Part shown: piece after piece, positions 26,373 to 35,601 of the stretch
Numbering within the stretch: position 1 is the stretch's first letter
Layout of the letters: the number at the start of each line of letters is the position of its first letter
NCBI RefSeq assembly: GCF_008039615.1
Contig: NZ_VDUZ01000066.1
Span: 1-46,931 of the forward strand
Source of the DNA: Vineibacter terrae
Lineage (GTDB): Bacteria; Pseudomonadota; Alphaproteobacteria; Reyranellales; Reyranellaceae
Direction of reading: 5' to 3'
Length of the DNA stretch: 46,931 nt
Translations under genes and position numbers: made by a program
The notes under the pieces: generated by a model
What the model saw: the letters and a program-made list of their open reading frames with translations, nothing else
Databases searched by the model: none
What the model was told of the DNA's origin: nothing

Positions 26373-27623
26373 TCACGGGCAGGCCGGCACGTCGCGCGAG
26401 CCGATGCCCATCTTGTCGAACTCGGCCTTCGACATGTTCAGGTGCTGGTCGATCTTCGGCACGGCCTTGACCACGCTCGACACCAGCTTGCCGTCGGGCC
26501 GCTGAACGATCTTGGTGATGAACGCCGGGCCGACTGCCTGGCGGTTATGATCCAGCGTGATGAGGCCGACCGGCGACTGCAGCTGCGTGGCAGCCAGAAC
26601 CTTGCGGAACTTGGCCTGGCCGTCGGACAAGTCGCCCCCGACCTGATCGAGCGCGTTCAGCGTTGCCTTGACGGCATTGTAGTACGCGAACGCGAAGTAG
26701 GACGGTGCCGTGAACGCCTCCTTGGAGCTCGCCCGGTAGTCGGCGACGAACTTCTCCCAGGCCGGCGTCTCCAGCGCGTCAGCAGTCCAGCCCGACGACA
26801 GGGTCCCAACCAGGTTGCTGCGGAACCGCCCCCTGTAGCTGAGCACCGTCTGGTCGACCATGACGGAGCCGCCAATGACCTTCTTGCTGCCGCCCGCCTG
26901 ATCGTACTGCTTGATGAAGTTCACCGCGTCGGCGCCGGCAAGGACCACGAGCAGCGAATCGACGTCATTCGGAATCGAGGCGATCACCGACGAGAAGTCC
27001 TTGGTGCCGATGGGAATCCACGCCTTGCGCGGCACCTTGCCGCCGGCCTTGCAGAAGCCGGACATGAAGCCCTGCACCTGCGAGTAAGGGAACGCGTAAT
27101 CCTCGGCGATCACCATCACCCGCTTGGAGCCCTGCTCGAACGCATACGGCCCCAGCGGGGCCATCACCTGCGCGCCGTCCAGATTGAAGCGGAAGAAGTT
27201 CGGCGACGGATTGACCAGCGTGGTTTCCTGGCCGCCCGAGCTGCCGTCGATGAAGGTGACTGCCGGCTGCGTCTTGGCGTAGTCCTTGACGGCCACGCCT
27301 TCGGAGCCCGACAGCGGCCCGATCATCAGCGCCACCTTGTCCTGCTCGACGAGCTTGCGCGTGGCATTGACGGCCGATGCCGGCGATGCATCCGAAGATC
27401 CTCGAACGAAAACGATCTTCTTTCCGCCGGCGACTCCGCCGCGCTCCTTGAGGGCCAGCTCCGCGCCGCGCACGGCGTCCTGTCCGAGGACCGCGAAGGC
27501 CCCCTCCAGGCTCGCCACCAGCCCGACCTTGAGCTCCTGCTGCGCGCTCGCCGCAGCGGTGCATCCCAGCAGGATTGCCGTTCCCAACAGCGATCGCCGA
27601 AGCATCTTGCTTGTCCCGTCCAT
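26373..27623 (-). CDS. ABC transporter substrate-binding protein, leucine-binding type
   Basis: This 416-residue periplasmic receptor has a signal peptide (LRRSLLGTAILLGCTAAASA) and the type I fold of Leu/Ile/Val-binding proteins: KVGLVASLEGAFAVLGQDAVRGAELALKE split over the first lobe, then IGPLSGSEGVAVKDYA and PSYFAFAYYNAVKATLNAL in the second. The ligand may be an amino acid, amide or aromatic compound; the neighbouring amidohydrolase and hydrolase suggest something other than plain leucine. ATG 27623 is used, with ATG 27605 as alternative. It lies 54 bp after the LivM-like gene. Confidence 0.93.
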   Translation of the reverse strand: MDGTSKMLRRSLLGTAILLGCTAAASAQQELKVGLVASLEGAFAVLGQDAVRGAELALKERGGVAGGKKIVFVRGSSDASPASAVNATRKLVEQDKVALMIGPLSGSEGVAVKDYAKTQPAVTFIDGSSGGQETTLVNPSPNFFRFNLDGAQVMAPLGPYAFEQGSKRVMVIAEDYAFPYSQVQGFMSGFCKAGGKVPRKAWIPIGTKDFSSVIASIPNDVDSLLVVLAGADAVNFIKQYDQAGGSKKVIGGSVMVDQTVLSYRGRFRSNLVGTLSSGWTADALETPAWEKFVADYRASSKEAFTAPSYFAFAYYNAVKATLNALDQVGGDLSDGQAKFRKVLAATQLQSPVGLITLDHNRQAVGPAFITKIVQRPDGKLVSSVVKAVPKIDQHLNMSKAEFDKMGIGSRDVPACP

Positions 27624-27677
27624 CTCGTCATCCCCCAGGGCTTCAGGGCTGTGCTGCCATACCTGCGCCGGCGCCCC

Positions 27678-28718
27678 TTACCGGTCAGGAAGCTCGCTGC
27701 TGCTGATCAGGAACGGCCGCCGGCCGGCCACCGACACCCACCATCGGCGACACTGGGCCCACAGGCCCAGCAGGCCGTCCTGGGAAAACAGCACGGTCGA
27801 CAGGAAGATCAGACCGATCAGGAGTCGGAAACGCTGGCTGCCGATCAGGTCGATCGCGAAGCTCTGCAGCAGCACGAACACGGCCGCGCCCAGGAACGCC
27901 CCCAGCGGATGCCGGATGCCGCCGATCACCGCGACGAGCAGCACGTTGATCATGGCATCGACGCCGACGGTCGCCGGCGACACGAAGGTGTTGTACCAGG
28001 CCAGCAGGACACCGCCGACGCCGGCGATGGCGCCCGCCATCGCGTGCGCGGCGATCCGGTGCCGGATGACGTCGTAGCCCAGCGCGCTCATGCGCCGCGG
28101 ATTGTCCCGGATGCCCTGCAGGGCGAGCCCGAACGCGGTGCGGCGCAGGCGCCATACGAAGTAGTAGCCGGCCACGGCGCAGGCCAGCGCCAGATAGTAG
28201 AACGCAACCGGCGTGCGCCAATCGACCCCGAGCACCACCGGCGGCCGGACATGGGAGAGCCCCTGGAAGCCGTTGAAGATCACCCGGTTCTGCAGCACGA
28301 GGTAGAAGACCGCGACACCGACGGCCAGCGTGATCATGATGGTGTAGATGCCCTCGGTCTTTGCCGACAGGGCGCCGATGAACGCCGCGGCGATCACGGC
28401 AACCATGATCGCGGCCGGTATGGCCAGCCACCATGGCCAACCGAGGCTGGCGCCGCCATGGCTGTCGCCGAGCAACGCCACCATGTATGCCGAGATGCCG
28501 GCGACCGTCATCTGTGACAGCGTCACCATGCCGCCGTACCCGGCGAGCAGCATCAGCGACAGCGCGATCAGGCCGAGCATCAGCGTCTGTCCGCCGATCT
28601 GCAGGATGAAGAAGTCGTTCGCGAGCATCGGGTAGATCGCGAGAGCCGCGAGCATCAGGCCCGGATGCAGCGCCAGGAGCGGCCAGCCTGCCGCCGGGGT
28701 CGATCGGGTGCTGTCCAT
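27678..28718 (-). CDS. Branched-chain-amino-acid-type ABC transporter permease (LivM-like)
   Basis: This 346-residue polytopic membrane protein has about nine to ten hydrophobic segments, with the LivM landmarks LAGYGGMVTLSQMTVAGISAY early on and RRTAFGLALQGIRDNPRRMSALGYDV in the cytoplasmic coupling loop. It forms the transmembrane channel with the LivH-like protein. The ATG at 28718 follows the LivH-like stop codon by a single base; a TTG at 28733 overlapping that gene is the alternative. Tight spacing shows translational coupling. Confidence 0.93.
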   Translation of the reverse strand: MDSTRSTPAAGWPLLALHPGLMLAALAIYPMLANDFFILQIGGQTLMLGLIALSLMLLAGYGGMVTLSQMTVAGISAYMVALLGDSHGGASLGWPWWLAIPAAIMVAVIAAAFIGALSAKTEGIYTIMITLAVGVAVFYLVLQNRVIFNGFQGLSHVRPPVVLGVDWRTPVAFYYLALACAVAGYYFVWRLRRTAFGLALQGIRDNPRRMSALGYDVIRHRIAAHAMAGAIAGVGGVLLAWYNTFVSPATVGVDAMINVLLVAVIGGIRHPLGAFLGAAVFVLLQSFAIDLIGSQRFRLLIGLIFLSTVLFSQDGLLGLWAQCRRWWVSVAGRRPFLISSSELPDR

Positions 28719-28719
28719 A

Positions 28720-29661
28720 TCAGCGGCCGCCAAAGATGCCCTGCGGGCGATAGAACAGCGTCGCCACCATGATCAGGAAGGTGAACAGGACGCCGTAGGT
28801 CGGGGCGTACGCCAGGCCGTACTGCTCCGAAAGGCCGATCAGCAAGGCGCCGACAGCCGTGCCGGCGACGCTGCCCAGGCCACCGACCACGACCACGATC
28901 AACGATGCCAGCAGATAGCGCGTATCCTCGCCCGGCGAGATCGACAGCGCCGAGCCGCCGATGACACCCGCGAAGCCGGCAAGCCCGGCGCCGATGGCAA
29001 AGGTCACGGCGAACACGAACTGCATGTTCACGCCGGTCGCCGCCAGCATCATGCGGTCATCCACGCCGGCGCGGATCATCATGCCGATGCGCGTGCGGTT
29101 CAGCAGCAGCCACAGGCCGCCGCCGACGGCGACCGCCAGCACCAGCAGGATCAGCCGGTACGTCGGATAGTGCTGCACGATCGGCAGGACCGACGACCCG
29201 TACATCCACTCGGGCGGATCCAGCTGGTAGATGTCGGCGCCCCAGACCCACATCATCAGGTCGGCCAGCACCACCGAGATCGCGACCGTCACCAGCGCCT
29301 GCCGCAGCTCCTGGCCGGGCATGAACCGGAACACCGAGACCTGCAGCACGACGCCCAGCACCGCCGCGCCGAGCGCACCGGCCACAACCCCCAGGTACCA
29401 CGAGCCAGTCTGGTCGCCGACGGTGTAGCCGACATACGCGCCCAGCAGGTAGAGCGAGCCATGCGCCAGGTTCACGTTGCGCATCAGCCCGAAGATCAGG
29501 GCAAAGCCGCTCGCGACGAGGAAATACAGGGCCGCCAGCGTCACGCCGTTCAAGGTGGCGGCGACGAACAGCCGGGTGTCGTGGTGGCATGCCCAGGCGG
29601 CGACAACGACGAGCGGCGTCGCGGCCAGGATGGCTCGATCGCGATGACGCGGCCACTTCAT
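28720..29661 (-). CDS. Branched-chain-amino-acid-type ABC transporter permease (LivH-like)
   Basis: This 313-residue membrane protein carries the LivH signature ALYFLVASGFALIFGLMRNV followed by NLAHGSLYLLGAYVG, a coupling loop RTRIGMMIRAGVDDRMMLAATG, and ends ATLFYRPQGIFGGR, the usual LivH terminus. ATG 29661 has AAGGA ten bases upstream; a TTG at 29694 would add eleven charged residues. It is the first transporter gene, 63 bp after the alpha/beta hydrolase gene, and the order hydrolase-permease-permease-receptor-ATPase-ATPase suggests that the importer feeds the two hydrolases. Confidence 0.93.
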   Translation of the reverse strand: MKWPRHRDRAILAATPLVVVAAWACHHDTRLFVAATLNGVTLAALYFLVASGFALIFGLMRNVNLAHGSLYLLGAYVGYTVGDQTGSWYLGVVAGALGAAVLGVVLQVSVFRFMPGQELRQALVTVAISVVLADLMMWVWGADIYQLDPPEWMYGSSVLPIVQHYPTYRLILLVLAVAVGGGLWLLLNRTRIGMMIRAGVDDRMMLAATGVNMQFVFAVTFAIGAGLAGFAGVIGGSALSISPGEDTRYLLASLIVVVVGGLGSVAGTAVGALLIGLSEQYGLAYAPTYGVLFTFLIMVATLFYRPQGIFGGR

Positions 29662-29724
29662 GGGTCTGCTGTCCTTGCGCCGTGCGTCGCCCAACCGAAC
29701 ATGATGCGATCCACCCCCGCCCGC

Positions 29725-30507
29725 TCACTCGAAGCCGTGGGCGGTGAAATAGAAGTCGAGCAGCGCGCGATTGACCTCTGCCGGCCGTTCGATCGGCGTC
29801 CAATGGCCGGTCGCGGGAAGGATCACGGCGCGGGACCCGGCGATCGCCCGCGACAGGCGGGCCGTCGCACGCGGGGGCCCGACCCGGTCCTCGTCACCCG
29901 TGATCAGCACGGTGGGGCACCGGATCGCATCGGACCTGGCCGCTGTCGCCGCCGCCAGCGCCTCGCAGGTCCTGGCGTAGCCTTCCGCCGGCTGGCGCAT
30001 CAGGATTTCCCGCACGAAGGCGGCCACCGCCGGATTCGCGACCCGGCTTTCGACCGATAGCGACGCCTGAACGAGCGCATCGGCGATCGGCACCATGCCC
30101 TCGGACCGGGCCAGCTGGGCCCGCTCGGCGAGCGCCGTCCGCGCGGCCGGTGGCGGCTCCGCCAGCGGCCCCAGCAGCGCCAGGCTCCTGATCCGCGATG
30201 CGTGAGCCGCGGCAAGGTGCTGGCAGATGATCGTCCCCATGGAATGGCCCACCGCGTGGACCGAGGCGATCCCCAGGGCATCCAGCACGCCGACCATGTC
30301 GGCCACGAAGCTGGCGATCGACAACGTGCCGTCGAGCGGCGAGCGTCCCGAGCCCTCGAGGTCGGGGCAGATCACCCGGAAGCTCTGCGCCAGCACGCTG
30401 CGCTGGGCATGCCAGGTGTTGGCCGTGCCGCCCAGGCCGTGAACCATCAGAACAGCGTCGCCTTCGCCGAGAACCTCGACGGCCAATGTCTTGCCGTTGA
30501 CCTGCAC
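29725..30507 (-). CDS. Alpha/beta hydrolase, enol-lactonase-like
   Basis: This 260-residue protein has oxyanion loop VHGLGG, nucleophile elbow GHSMG, an acid in ITGDEDRVGPP and a final His in PATGHWTPIERP, the complete catalytic triad. Overall it resembles 3-oxoadipate enol-lactonase and other ring-cleavage or lactone hydrolases. The GTG start at 30507 has GGAGG six bases upstream; the frame upstream is open through the amidohydrolase gene region but on a different reading, so it is not coding. It lies between the amidohydrolase and LivH-like genes, all leftward. Confidence 0.9.
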   Translation of the reverse strand: MQVNGKTLAVEVLGEGDAVLMVHGLGGTANTWHAQRSVLAQSFRVICPDLEGSGRSPLDGTLSIASFVADMVGVLDALGIASVHAVGHSMGTIICQHLAAAHASRIRSLALLGPLAEPPPAARTALAERAQLARSEGMVPIADALVQASLSVESRVANPAVAAFVREILMRQPAEGYARTCEALAAATAARSDAIRCPTVLITGDEDRVGPPRATARLSRAIAGSRAVILPATGHWTPIERPAEVNRALLDFYFTAHGFE

Positions 30508-30629
30508 GCTCTGCCTCCGCCACTTCGGCGCACGAGCATCCTCTGCGGGCCCAGCACGGTGAGCCCGGGTGATGTCGCTGTGATTTGCGTTGTCGGGCGG
30601 CCCGGCGCAGCGCGCCGGGCAGCGTTCGA

Positions 30630-31922
30630 TCAGGCGTCCGCCATCTCGCGCGTGCGCGCCGATCCCTTGCCCGCCTTGCGCCGCGGCCGCGGCGCCTTGT
30701 AGTACGCGCCGTCCTTCATGATCATCAGCAGATTGTCCTGGTCCTGCAGTATCTTGATGTCGGCCGTCGGATCGCCGTCGACGAGCAGCAGATCCGCCAG
30801 GAAGCCCTCCTTGATCAGGCCGAGATCGGGCATGCCCATGATCTGGCCGCCAAGCATGGTCGCGGCGCTCAAGGTCTCGGCGGGCGTGTACCCGAACAGG
30901 TTGACGAAATACTCGAAGTCCCGAGCGTTGGTGCCGATCGGATTCCAGATGAACCCGTAGTCGCCGCCGGGCAGGACGCGGACACCGCGCTTGCGCAGCT
31001 TGTTGTAGGTCTGGGCCGTCTGCTCGATGGTCTTGAACACGCCCATGCGGTCCGCCACGTCGTGCGTGATGCCCCATTCCTGGGCGTGGTGGGCCAGGCG
31101 GTAGTTCGCGCCGATGGCGGGCGCCAGGAAGATGCGGTCCTTGGCGGCTTCGATCAGGTCGAGCGTCGCGTCGGTGGAATGCTCGCAGTGGTAAAGCACG
31201 CGGAAGCCGAACTTCAACGCCATGCGCACCGACTTGTCGGCGCGGCTGTGGCATGACAGCCAGACCCCGCGCTCGTTGGCCTCGTCGGCGGCGGCCTTGA
31301 CCTCCTCCTCGGTGTAGGTGCAGGCCCCGTCCTGGCCCAGGCGGACGAAATTGTCGCCCGAGATGTTGATCTTGATCTGATCGACGCCTTCGCGGATGCA
31401 CATGCGCACCGTGCGGCGCACCTCGTCGGCGCCATCGGCGATGAGCTCGATGCCCTGGTGGTACATGTGCAGCTGCCGCTCGTCGCCCAGCCCGCCGGTC
31501 GAGACGATTTCCGGCGACGCGGCGCGGAAGCGCGGTCCCGGTATGCGGCCGGCATTGATCTCGTTGCGCACGACGACCTCGGTCCTCGGCTTCGACGAGG
31601 CCGCCGAATAGAGGCTGGTGAAGCCGGCATCGAGCATCTTCCGCGCGTTGTGCATGGTGACGAACACATGCTCCTCGGGCGGCGTGTCGCCGAGCTCGCG
31701 CAGCTTCAGCATGTCGGGATAGGTGATATGCGCGTGCGGCTCGCACAGCCCCGGCATCAACGTGGCGCCCTGCCCGTCGATGACCTCGGCGCCTTCCTGC
31801 GAGATTTTGTGGCTGCCCTTCGCGACCGCAGCAATCCGATTGCCCTCGATGCGCACCTCGCCCGGGAACGGCGAGCTGCCGGTGCCGTCAAAAACCAGCA
31901 CGTTCTCGAAAACCCTTGCCAT
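30630..31922 (-). CDS. Metal-dependent amidohydrolase family protein
   Basis: This 430-residue protein has the amidohydrolase TIM barrel. Metal ligands are visible as His63 and His65 (EPHAHI), a barrel His in SCHSRADKS, another in YHCEHS and the Asp in PGGDYGF; the flanking beta-sandwich is formed by the N-terminus (VFENVLVFDGTG) and the C-terminal GFLADLLLVDGDP. It resembles the imidazolonepropionase/prolidase-like branch that hydrolyses C-N bonds, substrate unknown. GGAGGAG lies before the ATG. It heads the leftward catabolic block, divergent from the LysR gene. Confidence 0.92.
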   Translation of the reverse strand: MARVFENVLVFDGTGSSPFPGEVRIEGNRIAAVAKGSHKISQEGAEVIDGQGATLMPGLCEPHAHITYPDMLKLRELGDTPPEEHVFVTMHNARKMLDAGFTSLYSAASSKPRTEVVVRNEINAGRIPGPRFRAASPEIVSTGGLGDERQLHMYHQGIELIADGADEVRRTVRMCIREGVDQIKINISGDNFVRLGQDGACTYTEEEVKAAADEANERGVWLSCHSRADKSVRMALKFGFRVLYHCEHSTDATLDLIEAAKDRIFLAPAIGANYRLAHHAQEWGITHDVADRMGVFKTIEQTAQTYNKLRKRGVRVLPGGDYGFIWNPIGTNARDFEYFVNLFGYTPAETLSAATMLGGQIMGMPDLGLIKEGFLADLLLVDGDPTADIKILQDQDNLLMIMKDGAYYKAPRPRRKAGKGSARTREMADA

Positions 31923-32049
31923 CAATCTCCTCCAGTAACCGCAAGTCTTGTCGGCTCGAGATCGTCGACCGCGGCTGCTTTTGCTTGTCTTGTGCGGAAG
32001 ATATCGACTGTCATTCGCGATGATAATACGTATAGAGGTAATTTTATTC

Positions 32050-32064
32050 GATACAGAGAGTATC
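32050..32064. promoter_or_regulatory. Candidate LysR operator (GATAC-N5-GTATC)
   Basis: A perfect 5-bp dyad with a 5-base spacer contains the T-N11-A pattern expected of LysR sites. It ends seven bases before the LysR GTG start and lies in the AT-rich 149-bp divergent region, which also holds an ATACGTAT palindrome near 32028. Position suits autoregulation together with control of the amidohydrolase gene. Confidence 0.5.
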
Positions 32065-32071
32065 AAGTAGC

Positions 32072-32980
32072 GTGGACCGATTGACTCAGATTGAAGCGTT
32101 CGTCGCCGCGGTCGACCATGGGAGCCTCACCAAGGCGGCGCGAGATCAGAACGTGACGCCGGCGATGATCGGCCGGCGCATCGACGCCCTGGAGAAACGC
32201 CTCGGTGTCAAGCTGCTGCATCGCTCGACGCGCCACCTCGCGCTGACCGAGGAAGGCGCGAACTACGTCGCCCAGTGCCGCCGGATCCTGTCGGACCTGG
32301 ACGAGACCGAGGAAGCCCTGGCGCAAAGCCGGCACGACGTCACCGGCCGCCTGATGGTATCGGCGCCTGCCTCGTTCGGACGCAAGCACGTGGCCGCCCA
32401 CGCGCCGGCGTTCCTGCAGAAGTACCCGCAGGTCGAGGTCTCCTTCAATCTGTCCGACCAGATCGTCGACGTGGTGCGTGACCGCTGCGACCTGGCGATC
32501 CGCATGGGCGGCGTGATCGATCCCAACGTCGTCGCCATCCGCCTGGCCACCAACCGACGCGTGGTCTGCGGCTCGCCGGCGTATTTCTTCCGCCACGGCG
32601 TGCCGCAGACACTGGAAGAGGTGACCCGGCACAACTGCCTGGCGTTCAACACCAGCGGCGCCGAGCGCCGCCCATGGCAGTTCTCGCGCAACGGCCGGGT
32701 GGTCAGCGTCCAGGTCAACGGCACGCTCGACTGCAACGACGGCGACCTGCTTCACGCCTGGACCCTGCAAGGGCTCGGCATGCAATGGCGTTCGCTCTGG
32801 GAGATCACGGAGCAGCTCAGCAAGGGCGAGCTCGTCACCGTCCTCGATGACTTCGCGCTGCCGGACTACGATGTCATGGCGGTCTATCCACGGAACCGGT
32901 ACGTGCCGGAACGCGTCCGCCGCTTCATCAGCCACCTCAAGGCCGTCTACAGCAGCAAAGGCTACTGGAAGCCGAGCTGA
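32072..32980 (+). CDS. LysR-family transcriptional regulator
   Basis: This 302-residue protein has a winged helix-turn-helix at residues 1-60 (IEAFVAAVDHGSLTKAARD, then RIDALEKRLGVKLLHRSTR) and a periplasmic-binding-protein-like sensor domain from about residue 90 ending in VRRFISHLK. The wing reads RHLALTEEG as expected. The start is GTG with only a weak ribosome-binding site. Being divergent from the amidohydrolase gene it is the natural regulator of the leftward block of hydrolases and importer; its inducer is probably the imported substrate or a breakdown product. Confidence 0.93.
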   Translation: MDRLTQIEAFVAAVDHGSLTKAARDQNVTPAMIGRRIDALEKRLGVKLLHRSTRHLALTEEGANYVAQCRRILSDLDETEEALAQSRHDVTGRLMVSAPASFGRKHVAAHAPAFLQKYPQVEVSFNLSDQIVDVVRDRCDLAIRMGGVIDPNVVAIRLATNRRVVCGSPAYFFRHGVPQTLEEVTRHNCLAFNTSGAERRPWQFSRNGRVVSVQVNGTLDCNDGDLLHAWTLQGLGMQWRSLWEITEQLSKGELVTVLDDFALPDYDVMAVYPRNRYVPERVRRFISHLKAVYSSKGYWKPS

Positions 32981-33018
32981 TGGATAGCGACCGTGCTTTC
33001 GAAGGCGCCGCCGAGAAC

Positions 33019-33777
33019 CTAGGCGGCGACATCGGCGCGCACGGCATAGACGTCGCCGGAGTTGGCCGCGTGCGGCAGCGCCATGAGCCAGCGCGCCATG
33101 GCCGCGTCATCGAGCCAGCTCTCATGCGCCAGGACCTGGCTTTCTCCCAACGCGGCGTTGAAGCGGTAGGACCCCAGCGCGGCGCAGCGTTGCAGGCAGG
33201 CCACGGCGACGCCACGCTGGATGGTGGTGAACTCGAACGAAAGCGCGCGCACCGCGCAGGACAGCCCCTGCAGGACCGCCTCCTCCAGCCCCTCGACATC
33301 GATCTTGATGAAGGCCGGCTCGCCGTGCTGCGCGATCAGCGCATCGAGCGTCGTGAGCGGCACCGTCACGCGGCCGGTCCAGCGCTCGCGCTCCCAGCCC
33401 GGACTGCCGTCGGCTGCCGCGATGAAGCCGGTCGAGCCGGTGGCCACGGTCGGGTTGGCGGGGTTGAGGTGCAGCTCGAGCGTGCCGCTGCGCGCGCCGG
33501 CCGCCGCCTCCAGGATCGTGACGCCCTCGGCGCGGCCGTAGAGCAGGCGCAGCACGCGCACGAGCGACGCCTGCGGCTCCAGCGCCACCACCCGGCAGCC
33601 CAGCCGGCGGAAGCACCGGATGCGATCGCCGACATGGGCGCCGATATCGAAGACCAGATCGCCGCGGCGCATGAAGCGGGCGTAGAGCTGGTCCATGCGG
33701 CGATGGCGCGCCGGATCGCCATGATAGACCCAGAGCGAGCGGCCGATGGCGGCGACCTGCTGCAGGGTCGTGAACAT
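33019..33777 (-). CDS. FkbM-family methyltransferase
   Basis: This 252-residue protein has the SAM-binding motif VFDIGAHVGD (42-51), a strand-2 acid in VVALEPQASL, and the FkbM hallmark TLDALIAQHGEPAFIKIDVEGLEEAVLQG, split here around the KIDVEG motif. FkbM enzymes O-methylate sugars and other hydroxyl groups. It lies six bases after the MdoH-like glucosyltransferase, so it may methylate the glycan made by that enzyme, or the product of the adjacent biosynthetic set. It converges on the LysR gene. Confidence 0.9.
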   Translation of the reverse strand: MFTTLQQVAAIGRSLWVYHGDPARHRRMDQLYARFMRRGDLVFDIGAHVGDRIRCFRRLGCRVVALEPQASLVRVLRLLYGRAEGVTILEAAAGARSGTLELHLNPANPTVATGSTGFIAAADGSPGWERERWTGRVTVPLTTLDALIAQHGEPAFIKIDVEGLEEAVLQGLSCAVRALSFEFTTIQRGVAVACLQRCAALGSYRFNAALGESQVLAHESWLDDAAMARWLMALPHAANSGDVYAVRADVAA

Positions 33778-33783
33778 CGGCGC

Positions 33784-35601
33784 TCAGTCCCCGTCGGCAG
33801 CGTCGGCCGTGGCCCGTGCATCGCCGACGAGGCCAGGCGGACCCAGGCGCACCAGCTCAGATGGCGGCGCCATTTCCTCGGGTATGGCGGCAAGCCCGAG
33901 CCGCTGCAGCGCCGCGCCCAGATCGCGACGGGCGCTCAGCATCGCGAAGGGAATCGCGAGCAGCAGCGGCGCGAAGAACGGGATCCCGTAGCCGAGCGCG
34001 CCCGGCGCCATCGCGACGAACCAGGCAAGCAGCCCGATGCCGCAGAGGGTCTGGACCCATAGGCGCTGCGCCGCCGCCGCGAGCGTCACGCGATGATCCT
34101 CGCGCACCGGCGCCGTCCAGCCGATCGCGCGTCCGACCACCAGGCCGCCGATGAACACGGTATGCGCCACGGCCATGATCGGCGCCAGGACCGCGAAGAA
34201 CACCGTCTCCAGGACGGCGCTGGCGATGAAGCGGAGCGCGCCGCCGAAACCGTCGGCAGCGCCGGGCCGGAGCAGTATGTCGAAGATGCTCGCGATCTTG
34301 GGCGCGAAGGTCATGCCCATCGCCACGAGGAAAAGCAGCACGCCCGTGTCCGGCCGGAACACCGGGCCCTGCGTCTCGATCAGCAGTCCTCGGAACGTCG
34401 CCAGCGCCACGAGCAGCATCCAGGCGGGCGAGCCGATGAACATCAGGATCGCCAGCGCGAGCTGGAACCGGCTGACCGGCTGCAGGCCGAGCATGGCGAG
34501 CAGCTTCCAGTACTGCATGTTGCCCTGGCACCAGCGCAAGTCGCGGCGAATGAACTCCAGCAGGGTCGGCGGGTTCTCTTCCCACGAGCCGGCCTCCTCG
34601 GGCAGGACGCGGACCTCATAGCCGGCACGCCGCATCAGGGCGGCCTCGACCTGGTCATGGCTCAATATGTCGCCCGCCAGCGGGCCACCGCCGGGCAGGA
34701 CCGGCAGGGCGCAATGCGCGATGAAAGGCGCCAGCCGGATGATGGCGTTGTGGCCCCAATAGGGTCCGCAATCACCCTGCCAGAACGCGCTGCCCAGGGT
34801 GTAGGACCGCATGCCCAGGCGCATGCCGAACTGGAAGATGCGGGCGAAGGGGCTGAGGCTGGGCCGGCCGACCACGAGGCTCTGCACGATGCCCAGCCGC
34901 GGATCGGCGGCGATCACCCGGATCAGCCGCAGCATCGCCGCCGGACTCATGAAGCTGTCGGCATCGAGCACCAGCGCGAAATCGAAATCCCCGCCCCAGC
35001 GCTGGCAGAAGTCGCGGATGTTGCCGGCCTTGAAGCCGGGATTGGCTTGCCGGCGCCGATAGGTGATCGGCAGCGCGGCGCCGAACCGGGCCGCCAGGCG
35101 CGCCGCCATGCCTTCCTCGGCCGCGGCGATGCCCGGCTGGTCGGTGTCGCTCAGCAGGAAGAGATGCAGATGCGGCGCGGCGCCGGTCGCGATCAGGCCG
35201 GCGGTCATCTCGGTGAGGTTGAGCTGCAGGCGCGCGACATCCTCGTTGCGCGTGCAGACCAGAATGGCGGTGCGGCCGCTGATCGCGGCATTGCTGCGGC
35301 CGAGCCGCACTGCCGGTGCGGCCAGCGCCGCAGGATCGCGCGCAAAGCGCATCAGCGCAAACCCGATCGCGGCGTTCCAGAAGCCGATCGCCGACCACGG
35401 CAAGGTCACGGCGAAGCATGCGAGCATCAGCCAGTCGACGATGTCGAGGCCGCCATCGCCCAGCGTATAGGCCATCAGCCCAAGCATCGCCGCCACGCTC
35501 GCCGTGACCAGCAGGGCAAAAACGATGCGGCGCCAGGCCATCTTCTGTGGCATATCGATCCGGTCGCGATGCGGCGGGATCGAAGGTGCAGGACCGGTCA
35601 T
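33784..35601 (-). CDS. MdoH/OpgH-like membrane glucosyltransferase
   Basis: This 605-residue GT2-family membrane enzyme has two N-terminal membrane helices (about 25-80), a cytoplasmic catalytic domain with DTDQPG, LVLDADSFMSP, LSHDQVEAALMRRAGYEV and RRDLRWCQGN (the R-W of the Q-x-x-R-W region), and five or more C-terminal helices. It matches the osmoregulated periplasmic glucan synthase OpgH, which polymerises UDP-glucose across the inner membrane, but is shorter than enterobacterial OpgH (over 800 residues). No opgG lies nearby. No clear ribosome-binding site precedes the ATG at 35601; ATG 35553 is an alternative. Confidence 0.88.
   Translation of the reverse strand: MTGPAPSIPPHRDRIDMPQKMAWRRIVFALLVTASVAAMLGLMAYTLGDGGLDIVDWLMLACFAVTLPWSAIGFWNAAIGFALMRFARDPAALAAPAVRLGRSNAAISGRTAILVCTRNEDVARLQLNLTEMTAGLIATGAAPHLHLFLLSDTDQPGIAAAEEGMAARLAARFGAALPITYRRRQANPGFKAGNIRDFCQRWGGDFDFALVLDADSFMSPAAMLRLIRVIAADPRLGIVQSLVVGRPSLSPFARIFQFGMRLGMRSYTLGSAFWQGDCGPYWGHNAIIRLAPFIAHCALPVLPGGGPLAGDILSHDQVEAALMRRAGYEVRVLPEEAGSWEENPPTLLEFIRRDLRWCQGNMQYWKLLAMLGLQPVSRFQLALAILMFIGSPAWMLLVALATFRGLLIETQGPVFRPDTGVLLFLVAMGMTFAPKIASIFDILLRPGAADGFGGALRFIASAVLETVFFAVLAPIMAVAHTVFIGGLVVGRAIGWTAPVREDHRVTLAAAAQRLWVQTLCGIGLLAWFVAMAPGALGYGIPFFAPLLLAIPFAMLSARRDLGAALQRLGLAAIPEEMAPPSELVRLGPPGLVGDARATADAADGD

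Noticed and set aside
26250-28517. Plus-strand open frame of about 755 codons
   Set aside because: It is antisense to the substrate-binding protein and LivM-type genes, both certain; the translated product is low-complexity Arg/His/Gln-rich.
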